Source of the DNA: Chitinophagales bacterium
Lineage (GTDB): Bacteria > Bacteroidota > Bacteroidia > Chitinophagales > JADJOU01
Assembly: GCA_030832185.1 (NCBI GenBank)
Contig: JAURJQ010000010.1
Coordinates: forward strand, 74,896-138,895
Length of the DNA stretch: 64,000 nt
Direction: 5' to 3'
Notes under the pieces: generated by a model
Told to the model about the DNA's origin: nothing
The model's database searches: none
The model's input: the letters and a program-made list of their open reading frames with translations, nothing else
Shown here: positions 38,416 to 49,468 of the stretch, in pieces
Numbering within the stretch: the stretch's first letter is position 1
Layout of the letters: every line of letters begins with the position of its first letter
Position numbers and translations under genes: made by a program

Positions 38416-39801
38416 TTAGGCGACAAAAAAGCTATGAATGAGCTGTAAAATAAGCTCTGGGAAGATGCCAAGAGTAATGGTACCCAAGGCTAAAATAGAT
38501 ACAATCCCTACAAATAAATTGTTGTTAATTGCAACATTTTCTTGACTATTTTCATGAAAAAATATACGATTCAATATTTTTAAATAATAACCTATTGCTA
38601 TAGCACTTGAAAGTAGTCCGATAGCAAATATCCAAACATTGAGCTGATAGATTCCCATTAATACTCGATATTTAGCTATGAACCCTCCAGTAAAAGGAAT
38701 GCCTGCCATTGATAAAATACCAATAGCTAGCGCCAAAGCTAATATAGGTTGATGTTTACTCAATCCATTAAGTTGGTCGAGGAAGATAGAATTGCCTTGC
38801 TCTAAATAATCTAGAATAAGAAATACTAGAAGACTAGCTATAGAATAGGTCATTAGATAAAACATAAAAATACCTTGATCATTCATAGCTACGCTTAGTA
38901 TAATAGCCACTAATACAAAAGCAATATGTGAAATGCTAGAATAAGCTAACATACGCTTTAGATTATTCTGAACCAAGCCCAATATAGCGCCTAGCAGAAA
39001 GGAAAAGGCTATGATCGGTAGAAGAAATTTGGAGTAGTTTTCGAATTGTGATTTAAAAAAACCGGCGAGTAAAAAATACATAGCAATAGATGACCCTAAT
39101 TTGACTACGGTAGTCATAAAGCTAGTAACTACTGTAGGTGATCCATCATATACATCGGGAGACCAAAAATGAAACGGGGCTACTGCCATTTTAAATAAAA
39201 TAGAAACAATAATAAAAATATATCCAACATGGAAATAGGCAGGTAATTGACCTGCATGATTTTCTTGTATGGACATAATTTCATCTAGAACGAAACTGCT
39301 GGTGCTGCCATATACCAGAGCTATGCCGAAAAGTAAAAAAGCACTAGCGAAAGATCCCAAAATAAAGTATTTCAAACCAGCCTCAAGAGATATAGCTTGA
39401 TTTCGTTTACTAGCAGCTAATACATAGAGTGGGATGGACATAATTTCAATTCCTAGAAATAAAGTCAAAAGATTTCGCTGGCCAAAAAGTAAAATAACAC
39501 CGCAAGTACTAAATAGCATTAAAGAATATACAGCAGACCAATCATAGTCTTCTTCATACTTTCTATGCGCTAGAAAGATAACTAGCAAAAGAAATAAAGC
39601 AACTACACTGACGATTCTAGTTAGCGGAAACATAGTAAAAAAAGTTGGAAAATCCAAGCCTAACCCCAGGCGAAGATGTAAAGTGACTAAGGCAAGTATA
39701 ATACCTGATACGCCGAGATACTTCGGCAGCTGCTTATTAGGCATAAAACTGGCAAACATAGTGCAAAGCCCAGTGAGAAATAGAATAAGGATAGTTAGCA
39801 T
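38416..39801 (-). CDS. nuoN: NADH-quinone oxidoreductase subunit N
   Basis: Position in nuo cluster; FLGIEIMSIPLYVLAASKRN, MAVAPFHFWSPDVYDGSPTVVTSFM, GIPFTGGFIAKY. Confidence 0.95.
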   Translation of the reverse strand: MLTILILFLTGLCTMFASFMPNKQLPKYLGVSGIILALVTLHLRLGLGLDFPTFFTMFPLTRIVSVVALFLLLVIFLAHRKYEEDYDWSAVYSLMLFSTCGVILLFGQRNLLTLFLGIEIMSIPLYVLAASKRNQAISLEAGLKYFILGSFASAFLLFGIALVYGSTSSFVLDEIMSIQENHAGQLPAYFHVGYIFIIVSILFKMAVAPFHFWSPDVYDGSPTVVTSFMTTVVKLGSSIAMYFLLAGFFKSQFENYSKFLLPIIAFSFLLGAILGLVQNNLKRMLAYSSISHIAFVLVAIILSVAMNDQGIFMFYLMTYSIASLLVFLILDYLEQGNSIFLDQLNGLSKHQPILALALAIGILSMAGIPFTGGFIAKYRVLMGIYQLNVWIFAIGLLSSAIAIGYYLKILNRIFFHENSQENVAINNNLFVGIVSILALGTITLGIFPELILQLIHSFFVA

Positions 39802-39810
39802 ACGTCTTTC

Positions 39811-41259
39811 TTAATTATTTTTTAACTCTAACAAGTTGGTTAAATACTGAGAGCCATTGGCTGTGAGGTCTAGCACATACTGGGGATATATACCGAGAAG
39901 AAATACTAGAACGACTATAAGCCCTAAAGCATAAAGATCAGCATTAGACACGGGTTTAAACTCAGATACATGATCAGATACTTCACCCATAAATGCTCTT
40001 TGGAATACGCGTAGCATATAAGCCGCTCCGAGTATAATAGTTATACCTGCGATAGCCCCTAGGATAGGCTGATAAATAAATACAGACATGAGAAGCAAGA
40101 ACTCCCCAGGAAATCCATTAGTGAGTGGCACAGCAATACTGCCTAATATGATGATAAAAGCAAGCGTGGAGAAGACGGGAGCCTTAGAGGCGATACCTCC
40201 TAATTCTGATAGATAACGAGTGCCAGAACTTCGTTCTATGATATCAATAATATAAAATATCCCTACAATATTGATACCATGCACGAGCATTTGAAATACA
40301 GCTCCTTGAAAGCCAATATATTTATAAGAAAAAATACCGGCAGCTATGAGTCCTACATGCGACAAAGAGGAGAAGGCAGCTATGAGTTTCAAATCATTTC
40401 TTCGCAAGGCTATCGCTGCGCCGTAGATAGTTCCAAAAATGGCTAGGGCCAAAATAATTTTTTGAATAATAGGTAAAGACTCTTCCTGAAAAGGAACTAA
40501 CCAGCGAATTAGACCGAATAGACCCATTTTTAGCATAATGCCAGATAGGAGAATTGTACCTTCCGCGGGAGCCTTTCTGTAGGTGTTAGCTTGCCATGAA
40601 TGCAAAGGAAAAATTGGAATTTTTACACCAAAACCTATAATAAGGAAAAGAGTATATAGTATTTGAGTAGGCCCAGTGAGTGAGTTTTTAGCCATTTCAG
40701 TGATTTCGAAACTAGTCGTCTTAGTCTCAATAGCAAATAATATGAATGAGGTAAGAATAAATAAACTGCCTACGAAAGTATAAACAAAAAATCGCACAAA
40801 TGCTTTGTTAAGTTCTTTTCCACTGCCCCATTGATAGACTATGTAGTAGATTGGAAGAAGTGCTAACTCCCAAAAGAAATAAAAGAGAATAGCATTAAGA
40901 CTAGAGAATACGCCTATCAAGGCAAACTGCATAAGAAATATACAACCGTAAAAATCACTTGTATATGATTTATTTCTAGCTAGAATATTGACATAGAATA
41001 CGACAAAATTGGTCAAGACGAACATAAGTACACCTATACTATCTAATCCTAGGTGTAAACTGCCTCCAGTTCCTGCTAGGAAGCTCTCATTATAGTAGGT
41101 GAAATTATAATAGTTTAAAGGATTGTATTGAAACAATACATAAAGTGATAGCAGAAAGAACGCGCCAGAAAAGGCCAGACTAAACTCTTTAACCAGCTTA
41201 TGAGACATGAAGAAGGCTATTATAGCCACGACAAGAGGTAATATTAATATCAGATGCAC
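39811..41259 (-). CDS. nuoM: NADH-quinone oxidoreductase subunit M
   Basis: FFWELALLPIYYIVYQWGSG; VKIPIFPLHSWQANTYRKAPAEGTILLSGIMLKMGLFGLIRW. Confidence 0.95.
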   Translation of the reverse strand: MHLILILPLVVAIIAFFMSHKLVKEFSLAFSGAFFLLSLYVLFQYNPLNYYNFTYYNESFLAGTGGSLHLGLDSIGVLMFVLTNFVVFYVNILARNKSYTSDFYGCIFLMQFALIGVFSSLNAILFYFFWELALLPIYYIVYQWGSGKELNKAFVRFFVYTFVGSLFILTSFILFAIETKTTSFEITEMAKNSLTGPTQILYTLFLIIGFGVKIPIFPLHSWQANTYRKAPAEGTILLSGIMLKMGLFGLIRWLVPFQEESLPIIQKIILALAIFGTIYGAAIALRRNDLKLIAAFSSLSHVGLIAAGIFSYKYIGFQGAVFQMLVHGINIVGIFYIIDIIERSSGTRYLSELGGIASKAPVFSTLAFIIILGSIAVPLTNGFPGEFLLLMSVFIYQPILGAIAGITIILGAAYMLRVFQRAFMGEVSDHVSEFKPVSNADLYALGLIVVLVFLLGIYPQYVLDLTANGSQYLTNLLELKNN

Positions 41260-41277
41260 AATGCTATAATTTAATAT

Positions 41278-43203
41278 TTAAAAAACAAACATACTTAAAG
41301 ATAAGACGAGAACCGCACCTATGGATAAATATACTAGGTAATACTCTATATTTCCATTCTGTATTATACGAAGCAGCTGTCCTACGCTATATGCTATTCG
41401 AGAGCTACCAAAGGTGATAGGCTGTATGAAACAATGCTCTATATAGTAGAAGAAAAAATCAGCTAATGCTTCTAGTGGTTTGACAAAAAGGTTGTGATAC
41501 AATTCATCTACATAAAACTTATGCTCACCCCATAGAGAAAAGCCCAGACGAGGCTGATTCAGTTCCGCATCGGTCTGCTTATTGTACTTGAAATAAGAAA
41601 GACTACCTAATATAACAACTAGCACTGTGGCTATGAGCATGAGCATGATTTCCATACTATGCGACAAATGACTCACATGAGCAGGAATCGCTTTTAAAGA
41701 ATTTATTTTAGATAGCCAAAGACCCATTTTCTGACTAGAACCACCTCCTATGAGGTGAGGCAAATTTAAAACTCCTCCGAAAATAGAAAGTATAGCTAGT
41801 ATAATCAAAGGAAGGGTCATACTACTAGGACTTTCATGCAGATGGTCTTCCTGCTCCTTAGTTCCTCTAAATTTTCCACTAAAGGTCAAGGTATAGACAC
41901 GTACCATATATATGATAGTAATTGCCGCACTCGCTAAGGCAAATCCCCAAATGATGAGAGAATGGTTATATAATTTCTCTAATATCTCATCTTTGGAGAA
42001 AAACCCAGACATGAGGGGCGCCCCAATAATGGCTAACGTGCCGATAGCAAATGTTAAATGAGTTAATTTAATTTTGTTTTTCAAACCTCCCATGCTGAGT
42101 ATATTCTGCTCGCCACTCATAGCGTGTATCACCGAGCCAGCTCCTAAGAAGAGTAGCGCTTTGAAGAAGGCATGCGTGGTCAAGTGAAACATAGCCGAAG
42201 TGTAAGCTCCTACACCGAGTGCTACGAACATAAGACCTAATTGAGAAACTGTGGAGTAGGCTAGAACTTTTTTAATGTCATTCTGGAATAGCCCAATGAG
42301 CGCCCCGAGAATAGAAGTCGCCATACCAATGACCAAGATGAAATCTAAAGTAAACGGAGCCAATTCAAACAAAGCAGCATTGCGAACTACTAAATAAATA
42401 CCAGCTGTAACCATAGTGGCAGCGTGTATTAGTGCTGAAACCGGAGTAGGTCCGGCCATAGCATCAGGTAGCCAAGTATAGAGAGGTAATTGAGCACTCT
42501 TACCCATGGCACCTATAAATAGACAAAGTGTAATAGCGGTGTAAATATATGGCTGAAACAAGCCTAGTTGGCCACTTGCTTTAAGTGCCAAATCTTCGGC
42601 AGCTATAGAATTGATTTCATTGAAATTGATGGTGCCAAAGGTCTGTATACATAAGAATATACCCAAAAGAAGACCTAAGTCGCCAATTCTATTCATGATA
42701 AACGCTTTGCGCGCGGCATGTCCATAATCCACATTCTTAAACCAAAAACCAATCAATAAGTAAGAACAAAGTCCTACACCTTCCCACCCGATGAATAGCA
42801 TAATAAAATTGCCGCCAAGGACGAGCATAAGCATAGAAAATATAAAAAGATTGAGATAGGCAAAAAATCGACCTATGCCTTTATCGTGAGACATATAACC
42901 GATGGAGTATATGTGTATCAATGTACCTATACCAGTAATGATAAGCATCATCCATGTACTTAACTCGTCTACCCATAGATTGAAGCCTATATGAATGGTA
43001 GAAATATGCATCCATGTAAATAAAGGAACATCATATGCACCTGTACTCACTACTTTTCTATACATAAGTAGTGCACAGATAAATGAAATGAAGACAGCCG
43101 CTGTGCCTATGATACCAGAAACTTTGCCTAGCTTTTTCCCTCCAATCAGATTGATGAGAAAGCCTATAATAGGAGATAAGATTAATATTTTAGCTAAAAT
43201 CAC
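41278..43203 (-). CDS. nuoL: NADH-quinone oxidoreductase subunit L
   Basis: FIGWEGVGLCSYLLIGFWF; GKSAQLPLYTWLPDAMAGPTPVSALIHAATMVTAGIYLVVR. Confidence 0.96.
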   Translation of the reverse strand: MILAKILILSPIIGFLINLIGGKKLGKVSGIIGTAAVFISFICALLMYRKVVSTGAYDVPLFTWMHISTIHIGFNLWVDELSTWMMLIITGIGTLIHIYSIGYMSHDKGIGRFFAYLNLFIFSMLMLVLGGNFIMLFIGWEGVGLCSYLLIGFWFKNVDYGHAARKAFIMNRIGDLGLLLGIFLCIQTFGTINFNEINSIAAEDLALKASGQLGLFQPYIYTAITLCLFIGAMGKSAQLPLYTWLPDAMAGPTPVSALIHAATMVTAGIYLVVRNAALFELAPFTLDFILVIGMATSILGALIGLFQNDIKKVLAYSTVSQLGLMFVALGVGAYTSAMFHLTTHAFFKALLFLGAGSVIHAMSGEQNILSMGGLKNKIKLTHLTFAIGTLAIIGAPLMSGFFSKDEILEKLYNHSLIIWGFALASAAITIIYMVRVYTLTFSGKFRGTKEQEDHLHESPSSMTLPLIILAILSIFGGVLNLPHLIGGGSSQKMGLWLSKINSLKAIPAHVSHLSHSMEIMLMLIATVLVVILGSLSYFKYNKQTDAELNQPRLGFSLWGEHKFYVDELYHNLFVKPLEALADFFFYYIEHCFIQPITFGSSRIAYSVGQLLRIIQNGNIEYYLVYLSIGAVLVLSLSMFVF

Positions 43204-43219
43204 TTGACTACGTTTAAGT

Positions 43220-43528
43220 TTAACCTTTTAATTTGTCCAAAAAACTACTATCTATAGTTCTGAATTTTCTATAAATCAATACGATAAGAGCTAGTCCTAC
43301 TGATACTTCAGCTGCTGCCACTAGCATAGAAAAAAATACAAAGATATGTCCGTTCATATTGCCAAACATTTTAGCAAACACAACAAGTAAAAGATTGGAG
43401 GCATTGAGCATGAGCTCTATACACATAAGGAGTATTATCACATTTCTGCGCACGAGTACACCCAGCAGTCCGATGCAGAAAAGCGCCGAGCCGAGCCATA
43501 AATAATTTTCAAATCCAATCAAGTTCAT
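43220..43528 (-). CDS. nuoK: NADH-quinone oxidoreductase subunit K
   Basis: LCIGLLGVLVRRNVIILLMCIELMLNASNLLLV-like NuoK signature. Confidence 0.95.
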   Translation of the reverse strand: MNLIGFENYLWLGSALFCIGLLGVLVRRNVIILLMCIELMLNASNLLLVVFAKMFGNMNGHIFVFFSMLVAAAEVSVGLALIVLIYRKFRTIDSSFLDKLKG

Positions 43529-43582
43529 TTTATCTCGCTTATTTTAATTATCAGCTATTAGTTCTTACTTATTCGTTATTCC

Positions 43583-44125
43583 CTATTGGTTATTAGTTGA
43601 TTTTTCACGACTACCTAAAAAGACTGCACCTACCATGGCCGCAATAAAGAGAATAGACGCTATTTCAAATGGAAAAACATATTCTGTAAATAACAAATTG
43701 CCAAGAGGTTTTATATATCCAAAATCTGCCGGAAGAGCTTGTCCTACAGCACTATTCGTAGTAGGCACAATCGGCATATCGCCCATATTTTTAATATAAA
43801 CCAAGAGAATACTCATCAGCATGCCACTAGTAACTAGGCCAGCTAGGACTTTCCATAGAAAAGACTTATTGGGTTCATTGTTGGCATTCATATTCATTAG
43901 CATTAATACGAAGAGGAATAGCACCATGATAGCGCCAGCATACACTATAATATTAATAATGGCTATAAACTGTGCATGCAATAAAACATAATGCCCTGTG
44001 AGGCTAAACATTGTCAGAATTAGAAAAATGACACTATAAATTGGGTTTCTAGCAAGAACAACCATGAGCGCACAAATAAGGGTTATGGCAGAAAAAGCTA
44101 TAAATGCAATATTGGTTAAGTCCAT
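43583..44125 (-). CDS. nuoJ: NADH-quinone oxidoreductase subunit J
   Basis: VVLARNPIYSVIFLILTMFSLTGHYVLLHAQFIAIINIIVYAGAIMVLFLFVLMLMN. Confidence 0.95.
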   Translation of the reverse strand: MDLTNIAFIAFSAITLICALMVVLARNPIYSVIFLILTMFSLTGHYVLLHAQFIAIINIIVYAGAIMVLFLFVLMLMNMNANNEPNKSFLWKVLAGLVTSGMLMSILLVYIKNMGDMPIVPTTNSAVGQALPADFGYIKPLGNLLFTEYVFPFEIASILFIAAMVGAVFLGSREKSTNNQ

Positions 44126-44128
44126 AGG

Positions 44129-44731
44129 TTAAGATTGTATTCCTTCGAAAACTTGATTATGCTTGTGTTTGGGATCTTTTTTAAATTCTAAGACTTCTGG
44201 GGTTTGTCTCTTACTCACATCTATAGGATTATTTATGGACTCTACCAGAATATCTTTTCCGTAGATGAAGTCTTTACGCATGAACTCAGCATCTACTATT
44301 TTATCAGTCAAGAAAATAGCTTCTTTAGGGCAAGCATCTTCGCAGAGGCCGCAATAAATACAACGCAACATGTTGATTTCATAGGTTTCAGCATACTTCT
44401 CTTCACGGTATAGATGTTTTTCATTGGATTTTCTTTCAGCAGCCACCATAGTGATAGCTTCGGCTGGACAAGCTAGAGCGCAAAGACCGCATGCCGTGCA
44501 TCGCTCAGCTCCTTTGTCATCGCGCTTCAATACATGCTGACCTCTATAGATTGTTGAAAATTCCTTGATCTCTTCTGGATAGCGCACAGTCGCTGGCCTT
44601 CTGAAAAGGTGACTAATTGTAGTCGCCATTCCTTTGAATATAGCAGGAAGATATAGACTCTCCATGAAACTCATTTTGGTCTCAGTGACTACTTTCTTCC
44701 TTTTAGATAGGTTAAATAACTGCTCGTCCAT
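44129..44731 (-). CDS. nuoI: NADH-quinone oxidoreductase subunit I (2x 4Fe-4S)
   Basis: Two ferredoxin motifs CTACGLCALACPAEAI and CIYCGLCEDACPKEAI. Confidence 0.95.
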   Translation of the reverse strand: MDEQLFNLSKRKKVVTETKMSFMESLYLPAIFKGMATTISHLFRRPATVRYPEEIKEFSTIYRGQHVLKRDDKGAERCTACGLCALACPAEAITMVAAERKSNEKHLYREEKYAETYEINMLRCIYCGLCEDACPKEAIFLTDKIVDAEFMRKDFIYGKDILVESINNPIDVSKRQTPEVLEFKKDPKHKHNQVFEGIQS

Positions 44732-44861
44732 GTATCAAACTTGAAAGTGCAAGTTTAGCGAATTATTGATAATTAAGAATGAATAATTTTAAGAGAAAAA
44801 TTGACGAAAAATTAAAGAATTGTGACATGAGAAAAAGATTGATTTTAGAAAAAAGATATTT

Positions 44862-46220
44862 ATGGCTAGATTTGCGTTAAAGTTTATCTTATTGAAAATT
44901 AGACTACTATTGTTTTTTATTTTTACTTTTTGCACATTCGCTCAGAGTCAGAAACCATTTTCTTCCAGAGCCTTGGACTATTTTTGGTTATATAAGAGTT
45001 TTGTTTGGGCGCAAGTATCTAATCGTTATTCTTCCAAGCTAGACACCCCTATAGCCAATTTTAATGGAAAGGACTACTATAGTTTTGAAAATTTCAAAAT
45101 AGCGGACTCTGGCACTAAGGTTTTCGCACTTACAGGAGCAAAAGAATATCTTCTTATGGATTATTCTCTAAATTTAGGAGATACGCTAGTCTCTAATTAT
45201 ACCAGTAGTCCATATAAGCTGCGGGTTATTGCAAAATCGAAGGTAAAAATAGAAAATGATAGTTTATGGCGAATGGAGCTAAAGTCTGTGGCTTATCCTA
45301 CGAATGTTCCTGGATTAATATGGATTGAAAGCCTCGGGTGTTTGAATGCTTTCCACCCCATAAACTGGCCTAGTAAGTTCAATTTTTCAGATCTAGGGTT
45401 CAATTTAGATTGTGTGATTCATACGGATACTAGCATTTTGAGAATATTTGGTAAGAATTGTGCCATAGATAATTCATTAACTAATTCAAACAAAATATGG
45501 CACACCTGGGCATATAACCATAGCGGTGATTTGAAGTTTTCAGTTCCTTACTATTTCACAAATCACGATACTACTTTATTTGGAAAAAAGTACGGAACTA
45601 TGAATCAAATAAATCGATTTGTGCGCTATGATTATTCATCGGGCAAATATTTCATTCTTTCAAATTATAACAATGGTCAAGAATTATTGGTATATTCTGA
45701 TAAAGTAAAAATCGGTGATACAATGGCTATTTATGGAACAATTTCTGATACCGTTACTAAGATAGAATATAAATGGATAGAAGATGATTATCGAAAAGTG
45801 ATAACTACAGTATATGATGTTTATATTTCAGGCATAGGCTCTGTGAAAAGAATTATGTGGAATAATCATCTGACGACCTTTCCAGAGTTTACTTCTGGAA
45901 ATATTTGTTTTGAAGAGAATAGCACTATTCGTTACCATTATCCATTTTTTTATCAGAATAGGGAACAGTGTGAAATCACCTCCAGTATTCAAAACGCCTC
46001 TATTAGATCTATTTCCTTTTTTCCTAATCCAGTTCAAACTAATTTCAATTTCAATACTTCAGATAAAAAAGAATTTAAAATTAGAAATAGTCTAGGGGTA
46101 TTGGTTTTAGAATGAGAATGCGAAGAGAAAATTGATTTGGTAATACTTCCGAAGGGGATATATTTTATAGAGCTGCAATCTATGAATCTGACTAGTCAGT
46201 TTAAGTTTTTGAAAGAATAA
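44862..46220 (+). pseudogene. Secreted protein with T9SS type A sorting domain interrupted by one in-frame TGA (46113-46115)
   Basis: ORF to 46115 ends ...ISFFPNPVQTNFNFNTSDKKEFKIRNSLGVLVLE*; the same frame continues ECEEKIDLVILPKGIYFIELQSMNLTSQFKFLKE* to TAA 46218-20, completing a canonical sorting domain. Confidence 0.75.
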
Positions 46221-46379
46221 TTAATACCATTTATATTTATATATGTTGTTTATATAAAAGGTGCTTTAGTGGGCGAAGCCCTCTCCCCGTGGTCTCGGCA
46301 GAAAAATTTAGAATAGGTAAAAAAACATGACTTATTCTGACTTCCCTGAGGAGTTGAAAGCGTTATGCAATCAGATTTT

Positions 46380-47840
46380 TTAGAATTTATGATCCATAAA
46401 CATCGGTATCAAAAACCAACAAAAAATGGAAATCAAAATGATCGAAACGATATTCATGATGAAGCCGGAATAAGCCATTTGTTTGAGTTTGATATGACCG
46501 CTAGAGAATACAATTGCATTGGGCGGAGTTCCCATAGGCAGCATACTCGCGCAGCTTGCAGCCATCGTCATAGGTATGCCGAGCATCAATGGATTCATTC
46601 CGAGAGCTATAGCCAAACTCGACACTACAGGTGCGAAAATAATGACTTGAGCCACATTACTGGTCAGTTCACTGATAAATATGGAAAGGGTGGTAACAAT
46701 AACTACGAGCAGAAATCCATTTACTTGATAACTCGCTAACCAATGTCCTAGCATTTGAACTAATTTAGCTTCTTCCAAGCCTCTTCCCAATGCAATACCT
46801 CCACCAAAAAGCAATAAAATACCCCAAGCCATTTTTTTAGAATCTTCCCACTCAAGTAGATTTTCAGATTTTGAATTCTCTTCAGTTGATTTTAAGCCTG
46901 ATGGAATAGCAAACAAAAGTATCGTCGACATCAAAGCAATCATCGTGTCATCGAGTTGAAAATTTGGATGGATTTTGTTTATCAAATCTTTTGTTATCCA
47001 TAGCAAAGACGTGGATATGAAAATAATAAAGACTCTTTTTTCAGCCGTTGAGAATCTGCCTAATTCTTTGTATTGATTATGAATTAAATCTTTGGTGTCC
47101 TTGTTTGCTTTGATATGATTTGGATAGAGCCATTTCACTAAAATAAAATACATGGATATCATCAACGCAATAGACAAGGGTGTACAAACCATCATCCATT
47201 CTAAAAATCCGATTTGGTGAAGGAATTTATTTTGAATATGACTCACATAAGCAATATTGGGTGGTGTACCTATGACAGTACCCACACTCATATTGGATGC
47301 CATTGCGATGACGAGTAATAAGACCAGTGAGAAATTAGCCAAATTACCTTCTCCTATGTGATTCTCTTTCATTAAGTGAATAATGGATAACGCGATGGGA
47401 AGCATCATGATTGTAGTAGCTGTATTGCTCAGCCACATACTAAGTATTCCGGTAGCGATAATAAATCCTATTATAATCTGGTCACCACTCGTTCCTGTTA
47501 TCTTCACTATACTTAGCGCTATCCTGCGATGTAGATTCCACTTCTCTATCGCCAAACCCAGCATAAATCCTCCGAGAAATAAAAAAATAATGGGATTGGC
47601 ATAGGCCTCATACACTTTTTCTATTTTTAAAATTTTCAATAATGGAAATAAAATCAATGGTACAATGCCCACGACAGGCATAGGTAGCGCCTCTGTAATC
47701 CACCATGATATCATTAATATGGCCACAAATAAAGTACGATTGGCAAGCTCAGAAATGGCTAAGGGATTCGTCCAATAGAATAATGTAGCTAGTATTATTC
47801 CTATGATGATTTTGGCGGGCTTGGAGTAGAAATGTGTCAT
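46380..47840 (-). CDS. SLC13 (DASS) family sodium/anion permease
   Basis: MISWWITEALPMPVVGIVPLILFPLLKI; SNTATTIMMLPIAL; GTPPNIAYVSH; SELTSNVAQVIIFAPVVSSLA; LPMGTPPNAIVFSSG. Confidence 0.94.
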   Translation of the reverse strand: MTHFYSKPAKIIIGIILATLFYWTNPLAISELANRTLFVAILMISWWITEALPMPVVGIVPLILFPLLKILKIEKVYEAYANPIIFLFLGGFMLGLAIEKWNLHRRIALSIVKITGTSGDQIIIGFIIATGILSMWLSNTATTIMMLPIALSIIHLMKENHIGEGNLANFSLVLLLVIAMASNMSVGTVIGTPPNIAYVSHIQNKFLHQIGFLEWMMVCTPLSIALMISMYFILVKWLYPNHIKANKDTKDLIHNQYKELGRFSTAEKRVFIIFISTSLLWITKDLINKIHPNFQLDDTMIALMSTILLFAIPSGLKSTEENSKSENLLEWEDSKKMAWGILLLFGGGIALGRGLEEAKLVQMLGHWLASYQVNGFLLVVIVTTLSIFISELTSNVAQVIIFAPVVSSLAIALGMNPLMLGIPMTMAASCASMLPMGTPPNAIVFSSGHIKLKQMAYSGFIMNIVSIILISIFCWFLIPMFMDHKF

Positions 47841-47848
47841 TTCATAAA

Positions 47849-49330
47849 TTAATGCGCCCTTGCAAACAATACCCGATGTTTTGTTTCTTTACCAGAATAG
47901 ATACATTTTCCGGCGGTCTGCTCGTAGTCATAAGGAATACAACGGATAGTAGCTTTTGTTTCTTCCTTGATTTTTTCTTCGGTCTCTGCAGTTCCATCCC
48001 AGTGCGTGATCACAAATCCTCCTTCGGCTATTTTGGATTTGAAATCTTCGTAGTCGGTGCATTCGCGTGTATTGGTGTTGCGATATTCTTTAGCTCTGTT
48101 GTAGATATTGGCTTGAATTTCTGTCAATAAATTCTCTACATGATTGACTAATTTATCCTGTGATATAGATTCTTTGCTTAAGTTATCTCTGCGAGCTACC
48201 TCCGCTACATTTTCTTCTAAATCACGAGGTCCGAATACGATGCGGACAGGTATACCTTTCATCTCATGCTCGGCAAATTTAAATCCAGGACGCTTCATAA
48301 GGTCGGTATCGATTTTGCAGCGGATACCTTTGGCTTTGAATTGTGTTACGAATTCATTGCATTTATCGATTAAGATTTGGTTCTGCTCTGGTTTTTTTTC
48401 ATGGAGGAATGGGACAAAAACTACCTGATGTGGCGCCACTTTTGGCGGCATCACGATTCCTTTATCATCCGAATGCGTCATCAATAAGGCTCCTATCAGT
48501 CGAGTCGAAACTCCCCATGACGTAGCCCAGACGTATTCGTCTTTTCCTTCGGTGGTTTGGTATTTCACGTCAAATGCTTTCGCGAAATTCTGCCCTAAGA
48601 AATGAGAAGTGCCACATTGTAGCGCTTTGCCATCTTGCATCAAGCCTTCTATGGTATAGGTGTCAACGGCTCCTGCGAAGCGTTCAGACTCTGATTTTAC
48701 TCCTTGATACACAGGTATAGCCAACCAGTTTTCTGCAAAATCGGCATATACGCCTAACATTTTTTTGGTTTCTTCTATAGCTTCTGCTTGCGTAGCATGT
48801 GCAGTGTGTCCTTCCTGCCAGAGAAATTCGGCTGTGCGGAGAAATAGTTTCGTCCGCATTTCCCATCGGACTACATTCGCCCATTGATTGATCAATAATG
48901 GCAAATCTCGATAGGACTGAATCCATGTCTTATAGGTATTCCAGATGACGGCTTCGGATGTAGGGCGCACCACCAGTTCTTCTTCTAGCTTGGCTTCTGG
49001 GTCCACTATGAGTTTTCCCTTATTGTCTGGGTCATTTTTTAGTCTATAATGAGTCACGACTGCGCATTCCTTAGCGAAGCCTTCTGCATTCTTTTCCTCT
49101 GCTTCAAAAAGTGATTTTGGCACGAATAGCGGGAAATAGGCATTTACATGCCCTGTATCTTTAATCATTTTGTCAAGGGCATCTCTCATATTTTCCCAAA
49201 GGGCATATCCATAAGGCTTGATAACCATGCAGCCCCGCACGGAGCTGTAGTCTGCTAGCTCTCCTTTAATGACTAGGTCATTGTACCATTGATTGATGTC
49301 TTCTGCTCGTTTGGTGATAAAATCGCTCAT
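47849..49330 (-). CDS. proS: Prolyl-tRNA synthetase (ProS, archaeal/eukaryotic-type)
   Basis: [102 protein letters not shown]. Confidence 0.95.
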   Translation of the reverse strand: MSDFITKRAEDINQWYNDLVIKGELADYSSVRGCMVIKPYGYALWENMRDALDKMIKDTGHVNAYFPLFVPKSLFEAEEKNAEGFAKECAVVTHYRLKNDPDNKGKLIVDPEAKLEEELVVRPTSEAVIWNTYKTWIQSYRDLPLLINQWANVVRWEMRTKLFLRTAEFLWQEGHTAHATQAEAIEETKKMLGVYADFAENWLAIPVYQGVKSESERFAGAVDTYTIEGLMQDGKALQCGTSHFLGQNFAKAFDVKYQTTEGKDEYVWATSWGVSTRLIGALLMTHSDDKGIVMPPKVAPHQVVFVPFLHEKKPEQNQILIDKCNEFVTQFKAKGIRCKIDTDLMKRPGFKFAEHEMKGIPVRIVFGPRDLEENVAEVARRDNLSKESISQDKLVNHVENLLTEIQANIYNRAKEYRNTNTRECTDYEDFKSKIAEGGFVITHWDGTAETEEKIKEETKATIRCIPYDYEQTAGKCIYSGKETKHRVLFARAH

Positions 49331-49468
49331 AATCTGTTTTATAAAGTCAACAAATGTACATCAAAATTTTTATTCAGTTATATTCCCAAGAATGAATAAA
49401 AATTTCATGGAAAATCAATTATATCAATGAAATCAATCATTAATAATGAGAATAAGATAAGAAAATGC

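Noticed and set aside
46365-46739. Forward ORF of 124 aa (MQSDFLEFMIHKHRYQKP...)
   Set aside because: Antisense to the SLC13 permease gene; low-complexity His/Arg-rich composition with no recognisable family.
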